From NCBI GenBank assembly GCA_002325245.1, contig DCRR01000021.1, forward strand, positions 1-11,666: 11,666 nt of DNA. The letters run 5' to 3'. Made by a program: the position numbers and the translations under genes. Shown here piece by piece: positions 1 through 6,097 of the stretch. This DNA comes from Microbacteriaceae bacterium UBA1487. GTDB taxonomy: Bacteria; Actinomycetota; Actinomycetes; Actinomycetales; Microbacteriaceae. The notes beneath the pieces were generated by a model. It ran no database searches and had not been told where the DNA came from. It saw only the letters and a program-made list of their open reading frames with translations. Each line of letters starts with the position of its first letter. Within the stretch, counting starts at the first letter, position 1.

Positions 1-15
1 CGTGACGTAGCATGG

Positions 16-32
16 ATACCCCCGGTGGGTAT
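16..32. promoter_or_regulatory. CsoR-type copper operator
   Basis: The sequence ATACCC-CCGGT-GGGTAT is a perfect 6 bp inverted repeat with a 5 bp spacer. It matches the known pattern of CsoR-family operators (A/T-rich flank, C-run, G-run) found before copper-efflux genes. It lies 34 bp upstream of the chaperone start and partly covers a possible -10 box (TACCCT, 32-37). CsoR would therefore block transcription until Cu(I) releases it. The csoR gene is not in the window. The site is seen directly; the regulator is inferred. Confidence 0.8.
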
Positions 33-51
33 ACCCTCGGGGCCTCAGACC

Positions 52-57
52 AAGGAG
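52..57 (+). promoter_or_regulatory. Ribosome binding site that fixes the copZ start
   Basis: AAGGAG ends 8 nt before the ATG at 66. An in-frame upstream ATG at 12 lies at the edge of the CsoR operator and has no comparable site, so translation from 66 is preferred. Confidence 0.75.
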
Positions 58-65
58 CGCGAACC

Positions 66-398
66 ATGTGCAACTCGACCACCCCGGCCGGACAGCTCGG
101 ACTGACCGACGCCAACCACGAATGCCACTGCGGCAGCGCAAACCCGGCACACACGATCAGCGCGCGCCCCGAGGGCAGCATCGAGTCCGACTACCTCGTC
201 GACGGGATGACCTGCAGCCACTGCGTCGCGAGCGTCACCGAAGAGCTGAGCGAGCTCGACGGGGTCGAGCGCGTCGACGTCGACCTCAACGCGGGCGGCG
301 CCTCGCGCGTCACCGTCATCAGCAGTGCCCCGATCGCCGCCGAGCGGATCAGCGCCGCGATCGCCCAGGCCGGCTACTCGCTCAGCCCCGCATCATGA
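66..398 (+). CDS. copZ: CopZ-like copper chaperone (HMA domain protein)
   Basis: This 110-residue protein has one heavy-metal-associated domain, roughly residues 42-108. The Cu(I)-binding motif GMTCSHC has its cysteines at 50 and 53. Proteins of this kind carry Cu(I) in the cytoplasm and hand it to the HMA domain of CopA. The start at 66 is chosen for its strong ribosome binding site. The gene lies just behind a CsoR-type operator and overlaps copA by 4 bp (ATGA, 395-398), so the two are probably co-transcribed and translationally coupled. Unlike the usual chaperone of about 70 residues, it has an N-terminal extension of about 40 residues containing C2 and the cluster HECHCG (residues 18-23). 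This could be an extra metal site, but that is inference. The family is clear; the exact metal is inferred from context. Confidence 0.88.
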   Translation: MCNSTTPAGQLGLTDANHECHCGSANPAHTISARPEGSIESDYLVDGMTCSHCVASVTEELSELDGVERVDVDLNAGGASRVTVISSAPIAAERISAAIAQAGYSLSPAS

Positions 399-2620
399 GC
401 ACCGCCGTCGACCTCGAGATCGGCGGCATGACGTGCGCCTCCTGCGCGAACCGCGTCGAGCGCAAGCTCAACAAGATCGACGGGGTCACGGCGAGCGTCA
501 ACTACGCCACCGAGAAGGCGCACGTCGACGCCCCCGGCGTTGACGTCGCCACGCTGATCGCCGCCGTCGAATCCGCCGGCTACACGGCCGCGCTTCCCAC
601 TCCGCCCGTCGGCAGCCCTGCCGACGACGCGGCGCCCGGTGACCCCGAACTGCGCGCGCTCCGTCAGCGGCTCATCATCTCCGCATCCCTCGCCGTGCCG
701 GTCGCACTGCTCTCGATGATCCCGGCGCTGCAGTTCACGAACTGGCAGTGGCTCGCCCTCACTCTCGCCGCACCGGTCGCCGTCTGGGGCGCCTGGCCCT
801 TCCACCGAGCCGCCGCCGTCAACGCTCGACACGGCGCCGCCACCATGGACACCCTGATCAGCGTCGGCGTCACGGCCGCCTTCGCCTGGTCGCTGTACAC
901 CCTCTTCTTCGGCATGGCGGGGATGCCCGGCATGCAGATGACGGTGACCCTCTTCGGCACGCCGGGCGAGGCATCCGGGGAGATCTACCTCGAGGTCGCC
1001 GCTGCGGTGACCGTGTTCATCCTCGGCGGGCGCTACCTGGAGGCACGCGCCAAGGCGCAGTCGGGGGCCGCGCTGCGCGCGCTGCTCGAACTGGGCGCCA
1101 AGGACGCGGTCGTGCTGCGCTCCGGCACCGAGGTGCGCGTGCCCGTCGACACGCTCGTGCCCGGCGACAGGATCGTCGTGCGCCCCGGCGAGAAGATCGC
1201 CAGCGACGGGCTCGTGCTCGAGGGCGCCTCCGCCGTCGACGCGAGCATGCTGACCGGCGAATCCGTGCCGGTCGAGGTCGGCCCGGGCGACCGGGTCGTC
1301 GGCGCCACGCTCAGCGTCGGCGGGCGACTGGTGATCGAGGTGACGCGCGTCGGAGCCGACACCGAACTCGCCCGGCTCGGCCGCCTCGTCGAGGAGGCCC
1401 AGACCGGCAAGGCCGCCGTGCAGCGACTCGCGGACCGCGTCTCGGCGGTGTTCGTTCCCGTCGTCTTCGGCCTCGCGCTCCTCGCGTTCGCGGGCTGGCT
1501 CCTGTCCGGCGCGAGCGTCGAACTCGCTTTCACGGCCGCCGTCGCGACGCTCATCATCGCCTGCCCCTGCGCCCTCGGACTCGCGACCCCCACCGCGCTC
1601 ATGGTGGGCACCGGTCGCGGTGCGCAGCTGGGCATCCTGATCCGCGGGCCGCAGGTGCTCGAGCCGACGCGCCGCATCGACACGATCGTGCTGGACAAGA
1701 CCGGCACCGTGACCACCGGCCGGATGCGGGTCGTCGCCGCGACCCCGATCGGCAGCACGGCGGCGGGCGAGCTGCTGCGCCTGGCAGCCGGGGTCGAATC
1801 CGGCTCGGAGCATCCGGTGGCGCAGGCGATCCTCGAGCACGCGCAGGCCGAGAGGGTCGTCGCGCCCTCGCCGGAGCGGTTCGTCGCGCACGCCGGGTTC
1901 GGCGTCGAGGCGGTCATCGACGGCCACGCCGTCGTCGCGGGCCGCGCGAGCTGGCTCGCCGAGGCATGGTCGCTGGACGTCCCCGCCGAGGCGGTCGCCG
2001 CCGCGTCGGAGGCCGAGGCGAGCGGACGCACCGCCATCGTCGTCGCGTGGGATGGCGAGGTGCGCGGCGTGCTGAGCGTCGGCGACACGGTCAAGCCGAG
2101 CAGCGCGCAGGCGATCGCCCGGTTCCGCGAGCTCGGCCTGCGCCCGGTGCTGCTCACCGGCGACAACGCGGGCGCCGCGCACGCGGTCGCCGCCGCCGTC
2201 GGGATCGACGAGGTGCACGCCGGGGTGACGCCGCAGGGCAAGCTCGACGTGATCCGCGCCCTCATCGCGGATGGCCGCACGGTCGCGATGGTCGGCGATG
2301 GCGTGAACGATGCGGCCGCGCTCGCGGCGGCCGACCTCGGCATCGCGATGGGCGGCGGAACGGATGCGGCGATCGCCGCGAGCGACGTCACCGTGGTCAG
2401 CGGCGACCTCCTGGTGGTCGCCGACGCGATCCGGCTGGCCCGCCGCACGCTCGGCACCATCAAGGGCAACCTGTTCTGGGCTTTCGCCTACAACGTGGCC
2501 GCGATCCCGATCGCGATGCTCGGCCTGCTGAACCCGCTCATCGCGGGCGCCGCGATGGCGTTCTCCTCCGTCTTCGTGGTCACGAACAGCCTCCGCCTCC
2601 GCCGCTTCCGCCCCGCCTGA
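395..2620 (+). CDS. copA: Cu(I)-exporting P1B-type ATPase CopA
   Basis: This 741-residue, full-length inner-membrane pump uses ATP to export Cu(I). Visible in order are: one N-terminal HMA domain with GMTCASC (C14, C17); a methionine-rich loop after the first helices (GMAGMPGMQM, near residue 170-180), typical of copper pumps; the actuator motif TGES (287-290); the transmembrane metal-binding CPC (390-392); the phosphorylation motif DKTGT with D434; the P1B hallmark HP (473-474); and GDGVND (634-639). All catalytic residues are intact. The ATG at 395 overlaps the copZ stop codon. No Shine-Dalgarno is visible there, so translation probably depends on coupling to copZ. CPC plus the Met-rich loop argue for copper, with silver as a side substrate, rather than zinc or cadmium. 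Upstream reading in this frame to position 68 is a shadow of copZ. Confidence 0.96.
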   Translation: MSTAVDLEIGGMTCASCANRVERKLNKIDGVTASVNYATEKAHVDAPGVDVATLIAAVESAGYTAALPTPPVGSPADDAAPGDPELRALRQRLIISASLAVPVALLSMIPALQFTNWQWLALTLAAPVAVWGAWPFHRAAAVNARHGAATMDTLISVGVTAAFAWSLYTLFFGMAGMPGMQMTVTLFGTPGEASGEIYLEVAAAVTVFILGGRYLEARAKAQSGAALRALLELGAKDAVVLRSGTEVRVPVDTLVPGDRIVVRPGEKIASDGLVLEGASAVDASMLTGESVPVEVGPGDRVVGATLSVGGRLVIEVTRVGADTELARLGRLVEEAQTGKAAVQRLADRVSAVFVPVVFGLALLAFAGWLLSGASVELAFTAAVATLIIACPCALGLATPTALMVGTGRGAQLGILIRGPQVLEPTRRIDTIVLDKTGTVTTGRMRVVAATPIGSTAAGELLRLAAGVESGSEHPVAQAILEHAQAERVVAPSPERFVAHAGFGVEAVIDGHAVVAGRASWLAEAWSLDVPAEAVAAASEAEASGRTAIVVAWDGEVRGVLSVGDTVKPSSAQAIARFRELGLRPVLLTGDNAGAAHAVAAAVGIDEVHAGVTPQGKLDVIRALIADGRTVAMVGDGVNDAAALAAADLGIAMGGGTDAAIAASDVTVVSGDLLVVADAIRLARRTLGTIKGNLFWAFAYNVAAIPIAMLGLLNPLIAGAAMAFSSVFVVTNSLRLRRFRPA

Positions 2621-2622
2621 GA

Positions 2623-2640
2623 CCGCCGCGCGCGCGGCGG
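2623..2640. terminator. Perfect 18 bp palindrome between convergent genes
   Basis: CCGCCGCGC followed by its exact reverse complement GCGCGGCGG fills the 20 bp gap between the copA stop (2618-2620) and the stop of the convergent protease-like gene (2641). As RNA it can fold into a very stable all-GC hairpin from either strand. There is no T-tract, which is common in GC-rich actinobacteria. A bidirectional terminator is the likeliest role, but this is inferred from structure and position. Confidence 0.6.
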
Positions 2641-3123
2641 CTAGAGGGCGACGCCGCGGTTGCGCCGGCGGGTGTGCTTGGGCGCGCGGCCGCCGATGAA
2701 CGAGCGGTCGGAGGCCACCACGAAGCCGTGACGCAAGGCCTGCCGGCCGATCAGCATCCGGAAGCCCATCTCGTCCCGATTGGTGAGGGTCACCTCGATG
2801 TGAACGTCCTGCCCCACGAGCACGATCGGCATCTCGACGACGAGCCGCTCATCGACATGCCCCGAGGAGCTGCGCACGCGGCGGTGATCCTTCACCGGCA
2901 GCTCGACGATCACATCGTCGTCATTGGTGCGCTGCCAGGGGTGGATGTGGAACCGCGCCCACTCGTCCCCATTGCGCTCGAAGGGCTCGATGTTGAAGGC
3001 GTGGATCGCGGAGGTCTGCGCGCCGGTGTCGAGTTTCGCCTTGATCCACGGAATTCCGATTTCGGGCATCTGAACCCACTCACGCCACCCCGCGAGGGTG
3101 TTTGAATGAGAGGACACGCCCAT
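2641..3123 (-). CDS. Retropepsin-like 'ATP-dependent zinc protease' family protein (RimB-like)
   Basis: This small 160-residue protein fits the family annotated as ATP-dependent zinc protease (formerly DUF785, PF05618). Its hallmark is GWREWV near residue 12, followed by the aspartyl-protease-like motif KLDTGAQTSAIHA, with the presumed catalytic aspartate at D32. The distal IGRQAL segment also fits. Despite the family name I see no HExxH zinc motif; relatives look like retropepsins. The members I know are often encoded beside RimK-type ligases, and Pseudomonas RimB is thought to remove the glutamates RimK adds. Here the gene is head-to-head with rimK, 25 bp apart, supporting that role by inference. 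The ATG at 3123 is used. A GTG two codons later (3115-3117) is better placed behind the AGGGG stretch and may be the true start. A basic tail (KHTRRRNR) ends the protein. Confidence 0.8.
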   Translation of the reverse strand: MGVSSHSNTLAGWREWVQMPEIGIPWIKAKLDTGAQTSAIHAFNIEPFERNGDEWARFHIHPWQRTNDDDVIVELPVKDHRRVRSSSGHVDERLVVEMPIVLVGQDVHIEVTLTNRDEMGFRMLIGRQALRHGFVVASDRSFIGGRAPKHTRRRNRGVAL

Positions 3124-3128
3124 CCCCC

Positions 3129-3134
3129 TATCTT
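3129..3134 (+). promoter_or_regulatory. Possible -10 box for rimK
   Basis: TATCTT fits the actinobacterial TANNNT -10 pattern and would give a transcript starting about 8 nt before the rimK ATG at 3149. A weak ribosome site, AGGG (3138-3141), lies in between. No convincing -35 is visible at the right distance. The box sits in the 25 bp gap with the protease-like gene, so both promoters must overlap each other or the coding ends. Confidence 0.4.
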
Positions 3135-3148
3135 GTCAGGGCCCCTCC

Positions 3149-4345
3149 ATGAAACTTGCGATCCTGTCGCGCGCCCCCCGGGCTTATTCCACCCAGCGCC
3201 TGCGCGCCGCCGCCGAGCAGCGCGGCCACGACGTCAAGGTGCTCAACACCTTGCGCTTCGCGATCGACCTCTCGGGCGACGATCCGGACCTGCAGTTCCG
3301 CGGCAAGCAGCTGAGCGACTACGACGCAATCCTGCCGCGCATCGGCAACTCGATCACCTACTTCGGCACCGCCGTGGTGCGCCAGTTCGAGCAGATGGAT
3401 GTCTACACGCCGAACACCGCGAACGGCATCTCGAACGCCCGCGACAAGCTGCGGGCCACGCAGATCCTGTCGCGCCACAACATCGGGATGCCGGCCACCA
3501 CCTTCGTGCGCAACCGCGCCGACGTGCGCCCCGCCATCGAACGCGTCGGCGGCGCCCCCGTGGTGATCAAGCTGCTCGAGGGCACCCAGGGCATCGGCGT
3601 GATCCTGGCCCCCGACCAGAAGGTCGCCGAGGCGATCATCGAGACGCTGCACTCGACGCGGCAGAATGTGCTCATCCAGCGCTTCGTGAGCGAGAGCCGC
3701 GGGCGCGACATCCGCGCCCTGGTGGTCGGCGACCGGGTGGTCGCGGCGATGCGCCGCACCGCGAGCGGCGACGAGTTCCGTTCGAACGTGCACCGCGGCG
3801 GCTCGGTCGAGGCGGTCGAGCTCTCGAGCGAGTACAAGGATGCGGCCGTCCGCTCCGCCCAGATCATGGGGTTGAAGGTCGCCGGCGTCGACATGCTGGA
3901 GGGCGCCGACGGTCCGCTCGTGATGGAGGTCAACTCCTCGCCGGGCCTGCAGGGGATCGAGACGGCGACCCAGCTGGATGTCGCGGGCGCCATCATCGAT
4001 TACATCGCCAACCAGGTCGCCTTCCCCGAGATCGACGTGCGTCAGCGCCTCAGCGTCTCGACCGGCTACGGCGTCGCCGAGCTGCTCGTGCACAACAACG
4101 CCGACCTGGTCGGCAAGAAACTCGGCGACTCGGGCCTGTGGGAGCGCGACATCACGGTGCTGACGCTGCACCGCTCGGCCTCGGTGATCCCGAACCCGCG
4201 CAAGGGCGTCGTGCTCGAGTCCGGCGACCGCCTGCTGTGCTTCGGCAAGCTGGAGGAGATGCGCTCGATGATCCCCGAGCGCCGTCGCCGGCGCGCCAAG
4301 GTGCGGAAGCTTCCGACCGAGGCGATGCCGAACGAGGACGCCTAG
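3149..4345 (+). CDS. rimK: RimK-type ATP-grasp glutamate ligase with C-terminal RCK_C domain
   Basis: This 398-residue protein has a RimK-like body (about 1-290) and an added C-terminal domain. The body has the RimK pre-ATP-grasp start MKLAILSR, then an ATP-grasp fold with VVIKLLEGTQGIGV, VLIQRFVSES and VMEVNSSPG. The presumed metal ligands are D248, E260 and N262. RimK enzymes use ATP to add glutamate to the C-terminus of ribosomal protein S6, or in some relatives make poly-glutamate. Enterobacterial RimK is about 300 residues. Here roughly residues 300-376 instead match an RCK_C/TrkA-C domain: LVGKKLGDSGLW, then ITVLTLHRS, then LESGDRLLCFG. RCK_C domains bind small ligands in potassium-transport regulators, in some cases cyclic di-AMP, so allosteric control of ligation is a reasonable inference. 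A basic tail follows. The true substrate in this organism is unknown. Confidence 0.85.
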   Translation: MKLAILSRAPRAYSTQRLRAAAEQRGHDVKVLNTLRFAIDLSGDDPDLQFRGKQLSDYDAILPRIGNSITYFGTAVVRQFEQMDVYTPNTANGISNARDKLRATQILSRHNIGMPATTFVRNRADVRPAIERVGGAPVVIKLLEGTQGIGVILAPDQKVAEAIIETLHSTRQNVLIQRFVSESRGRDIRALVVGDRVVAAMRRTASGDEFRSNVHRGGSVEAVELSSEYKDAAVRSAQIMGLKVAGVDMLEGADGPLVMEVNSSPGLQGIETATQLDVAGAIIDYIANQVAFPEIDVRQRLSVSTGYGVAELLVHNNADLVGKKLGDSGLWERDITVLTLHRSASVIPNPRKGVVLESGDRLLCFGKLEEMRSMIPERRRRRAKVRKLPTEAMPNEDA

Positions 4346-5244
4346 CCGAGAAGCGCCGGACGCTGGGGAATCCAGCAGCGAACGGAATCCCGGTACGCCC
4401 GGAACTCGTCGCCGAACTTCGCTTCCAGGTCGGCCTCCTCGTGCGGCCTGACGGCGTAGTTCCAGACCAGCGAGCCCACTACCGCGTAGGCGACGACGAG
4501 CCAGGACGAGAGGATCAGCCCCACCGCGGCGCCCTGCACGATTCCGCTCAGCGCCATCGGGTTGCGAACGAAACGGTACGGCCCCGAGACGACGAACTCG
4601 TTGGGCATCGCAGCCGGAAGCGGCGTGCCGTTGCCGCGAATGGACATGGTGAGCCCCGACCAGATCCCGAGGGCGCTCGACAGCGCCAGCACGACGACGC
4701 CGATGACGCCGACCGGCTCCGGCAGCGCCACATGCAGATCCCACCGCCGCTCGGCCGCGACGACGACGAGCGGAATCGCGACCAGGAAGAACCCCCAGAA
4801 CACCGCGATCTGGAGCATGGTCGCCGCCACGTGAACCGCGCGGCCTTGCCGCGGACGCGCCACCCGAAACGCGAACGGCCCGCGCATGATCCACTCGGTG
4901 GGCACTCGGCCGAGGATGACCTCGAGCAGCGCCACGACGGATCCGGCACTCGCCGCCGCCATCGCCACCACGCCCCACCCCGCCTCGGTGGTGATCGTCG
5001 CGTACCCCGCGAGCGCGAGGGTCACCAGCAGCGTCCACGCCGTCGCGATCACCGCAGCGGCGCGAATGCCGGCTGCGGCGAGCGCGGAGCCGACCACGAA
5101 CAGCGGAACATCGAGCACTGCCACCACGAGCGGGTCGAGGCCGCCGAGCGTCGCCTCGCGCACGCCGGGGAGTCCCGCGACGGCGACCCACCACGCCGCG
5201 CCGAGCACGGCTTGCGCCGCGAAGTAGAGCCGCCCCCATCGCAT
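4342..5244 (-). CDS. Multi-pass membrane methyltransferase-like protein (ICMT/PEMT type)
   Basis: This 300-residue membrane protein has about seven hydrophobic helices. The C-terminal part carries the signature of the isoprenylcysteine carboxyl methyltransferase / phospholipid methyltransferase family: GPYRFVRNPMALSGI (from residue 221), a long hydrophobic stretch, then RPHEEADLEAKFGDEFRAY, whose acidic HEE segment is typical of the SAM-binding end. In bacteria these proteins rarely have a known substrate; candidates are lipids, small isoprenoids or volatile compounds. The first half (about residues 1-115) adds roughly four helices that I cannot match to the catalytic core. Its stop codon shares a CTAG with the convergent rimK stop. 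The ATG at 5244 lies 6 nt after a TANNNT box, suggesting a leaderless mRNA. Family moderately sure; reaction unknown. Confidence 0.75.
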   Translation of the reverse strand: MRWGRLYFAAQAVLGAAWWVAVAGLPGVREATLGGLDPLVVAVLDVPLFVVGSALAAAGIRAAAVIATAWTLLVTLALAGYATITTEAGWGVVAMAAASAGSVVALLEVILGRVPTEWIMRGPFAFRVARPRQGRAVHVAATMLQIAVFWGFFLVAIPLVVVAAERRWDLHVALPEPVGVIGVVVLALSSALGIWSGLTMSIRGNGTPLPAAMPNEFVVSGPYRFVRNPMALSGIVQGAAVGLILSSWLVVAYAVVGSLVWNYAVRPHEEADLEAKFGDEFRAYRDSVRCWIPQRPALLG

Positions 5245-5250
5245 GAGCGA

Positions 5251-5256
5251 AACGTA
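5251..5256 (-). promoter_or_regulatory. -10 box, probable leaderless promoter of the membrane methyltransferase gene
   Basis: On the minus strand TACGTT (pattern TANNNT) is followed by exactly 6 nt and then the ATG at 5244. That spacing would place transcription start at the A of the start codon. No Shine-Dalgarno is present in the gap. The -35 region is not recognisable, as is common for leaderless actinobacterial promoters. Confidence 0.5.
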
Positions 5257-5351
5257 GCAGTCGGCGGCCGCGCGCTGGGCCTCGGCGCCGGGTCGACGAA
5301 CAGGAGGCGGCAGCTCGGGCGAGTGCCGAGTCAGGAGTGAACCGTCACACG

Positions 5352-5382
5352 TCTAGCGCGGCCCCCTCCCGACGATCTAGCG
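5352..5382 (+). repeat. Direct repeat TCTAGCG x2 upstream of the response regulator
   Basis: TCTAGCG occurs at 5352-5358 and 5376-5382, 24 bp apart, each preceded by an ACG within a few bases. The second copy contains most of the proposed -10 box. Paired short direct repeats are typical of OmpR-family binding sites, so autoregulation is possible. The spacing is longer than the usual 10-11 bp, so this is tentative. Confidence 0.35.
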
Positions 5383-5383
5383 T
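5378..5383 (+). promoter_or_regulatory. -10 box, probable leaderless promoter of the two-component operon
   Basis: TAGCGT fits TANNNT and is followed by 6 nt (GGCGAC) and then the GTG at 5390. Transcription would start at the first base of the start codon. No Shine-Dalgarno exists upstream of this GTG, which supports leaderless initiation. The divergent gene has the same geometry at 5251-5256. Confidence 0.5.
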
Positions 5384-5389
5384 GGCGAC

Positions 5390-6097
5390 GTGGACCCGGA
5401 CGCGCAGGAGGCGGCACCGACGACAATTCTCGTCGTCGAGGACAGCCTGGCGATCAGCGACGTCGCCGCAACCGCGCTGCGCTTCCAGGGCTACGACGTC
5501 GTCCAGGTCGCGGACGGGCTCGACGGACTGACTCACGCCACGACGCATCCGGTGGATCTGATCGTGCTCGACGTGATGCTGCCGGGCATGGACGGTTTCG
5601 AGGTCTGCCGGCGACTGCGCGAGCAGGACGTGCCGACGCCGGTGCTGTTCCTGACCGCCCGCGGCGACCTCGACGATCGCGTGCGCGGCCTCGACGTCGG
5701 CGGCGACGACTACCTGCCGAAGCCGTTCACCGTCGACGAGCTCACCCTCCGGGTGGCGGCGATCCTGCGGCGCGCGAATCCCGCGCCGATCACCGAGACC
5801 CTCCAGGTCGGCTCCTTGAGTCTCGACCCGGCAACCCTGGAGGCGTCCCGCGACGGCCGGTCGATCGAGCTCTCGGCGACCGAGTACCGCCTGCTGCACT
5901 ACCTGATGGTGAACGAGGGGGTCGTGCTCTCCAAGAGCCGGATCCTCGAGGCGGTCTGGGGCGACGACGGCGACCACAATCCGAACGTCGTCGAGCTGTA
6001 CATCGGGTATCTGCGCAGGAAGCTCGACGGCGACCATCCGCCGCTCATCGAGACTCGGCGCGGCCTCGGCTACCTGCTCCGCGAGGATTCCGCGTGA
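5390..6097 (+). CDS. OmpR/PhoB-family response regulator
   Basis: This 235-residue transcription factor has an N-terminal receiver domain (about 12-125) and a C-terminal winged-helix DNA-binding domain (about 135-233). The receiver has the acidic pocket E17/D18, phospho-acceptor D61 in LIVLDVMLPGMDG, T89 and K111 in LPKPF. The effector domain shows ELSATEYRLLHYLM and, near its end, VVELYIGYLRRKLD and TRRGLGYLL, typical of the family. The phrases LFLTARGDLDDRVRGL and GGDDYLPKPF resemble actinobacterial TrcR-like regulators, but I would not assign that name firmly. Translation starts at GTG 5390; there is no ribosome site, and a -10 box 6 nt upstream suggests a leaderless mRNA. Its stop overlaps the kinase start by 4 bp (GTGA). 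The regulon cannot be read from the window. Confidence 0.93.
   Translation: MDPDAQEAAPTTILVVEDSLAISDVAATALRFQGYDVVQVADGLDGLTHATTHPVDLIVLDVMLPGMDGFEVCRRLREQDVPTPVLFLTARGDLDDRVRGLDVGGDDYLPKPFTVDELTLRVAAILRRANPAPITETLQVGSLSLDPATLEASRDGRSIELSATEYRLLHYLMVNEGVVLSKSRILEAVWGDDGDHNPNVVELYIGYLRRKLDGDHPPLIETRRGLGYLLREDSA

Noticed and set aside
12..65. Longer copZ start at ATG 12
   Set aside because: It would place coding sequence across the CsoR operator and the promoter. The start at 66 has a good ribosome site.
374..2218. Long minus-strand frame opposite copA
   Set aside because: It is antisense to an intact CopA with all motifs, the product is low-complexity, and there is no ribosome site.
748..3105. 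Long plus-strand open frame across copA and the protease-like gene
   Set aside because: Its translation is dominated by Arg, Ala, Gly and Pro with no domain, and it is a frame shadow of copA and the antisense of the protease-like gene. High GC keeps such frames open.
3128..5239. Minus-strand frame of over 700 codons across rimK and the membrane gene
   Set aside because: It is antisense of RimK fused to an out-of-frame reading of the methyltransferase gene, with no recognisable domain.
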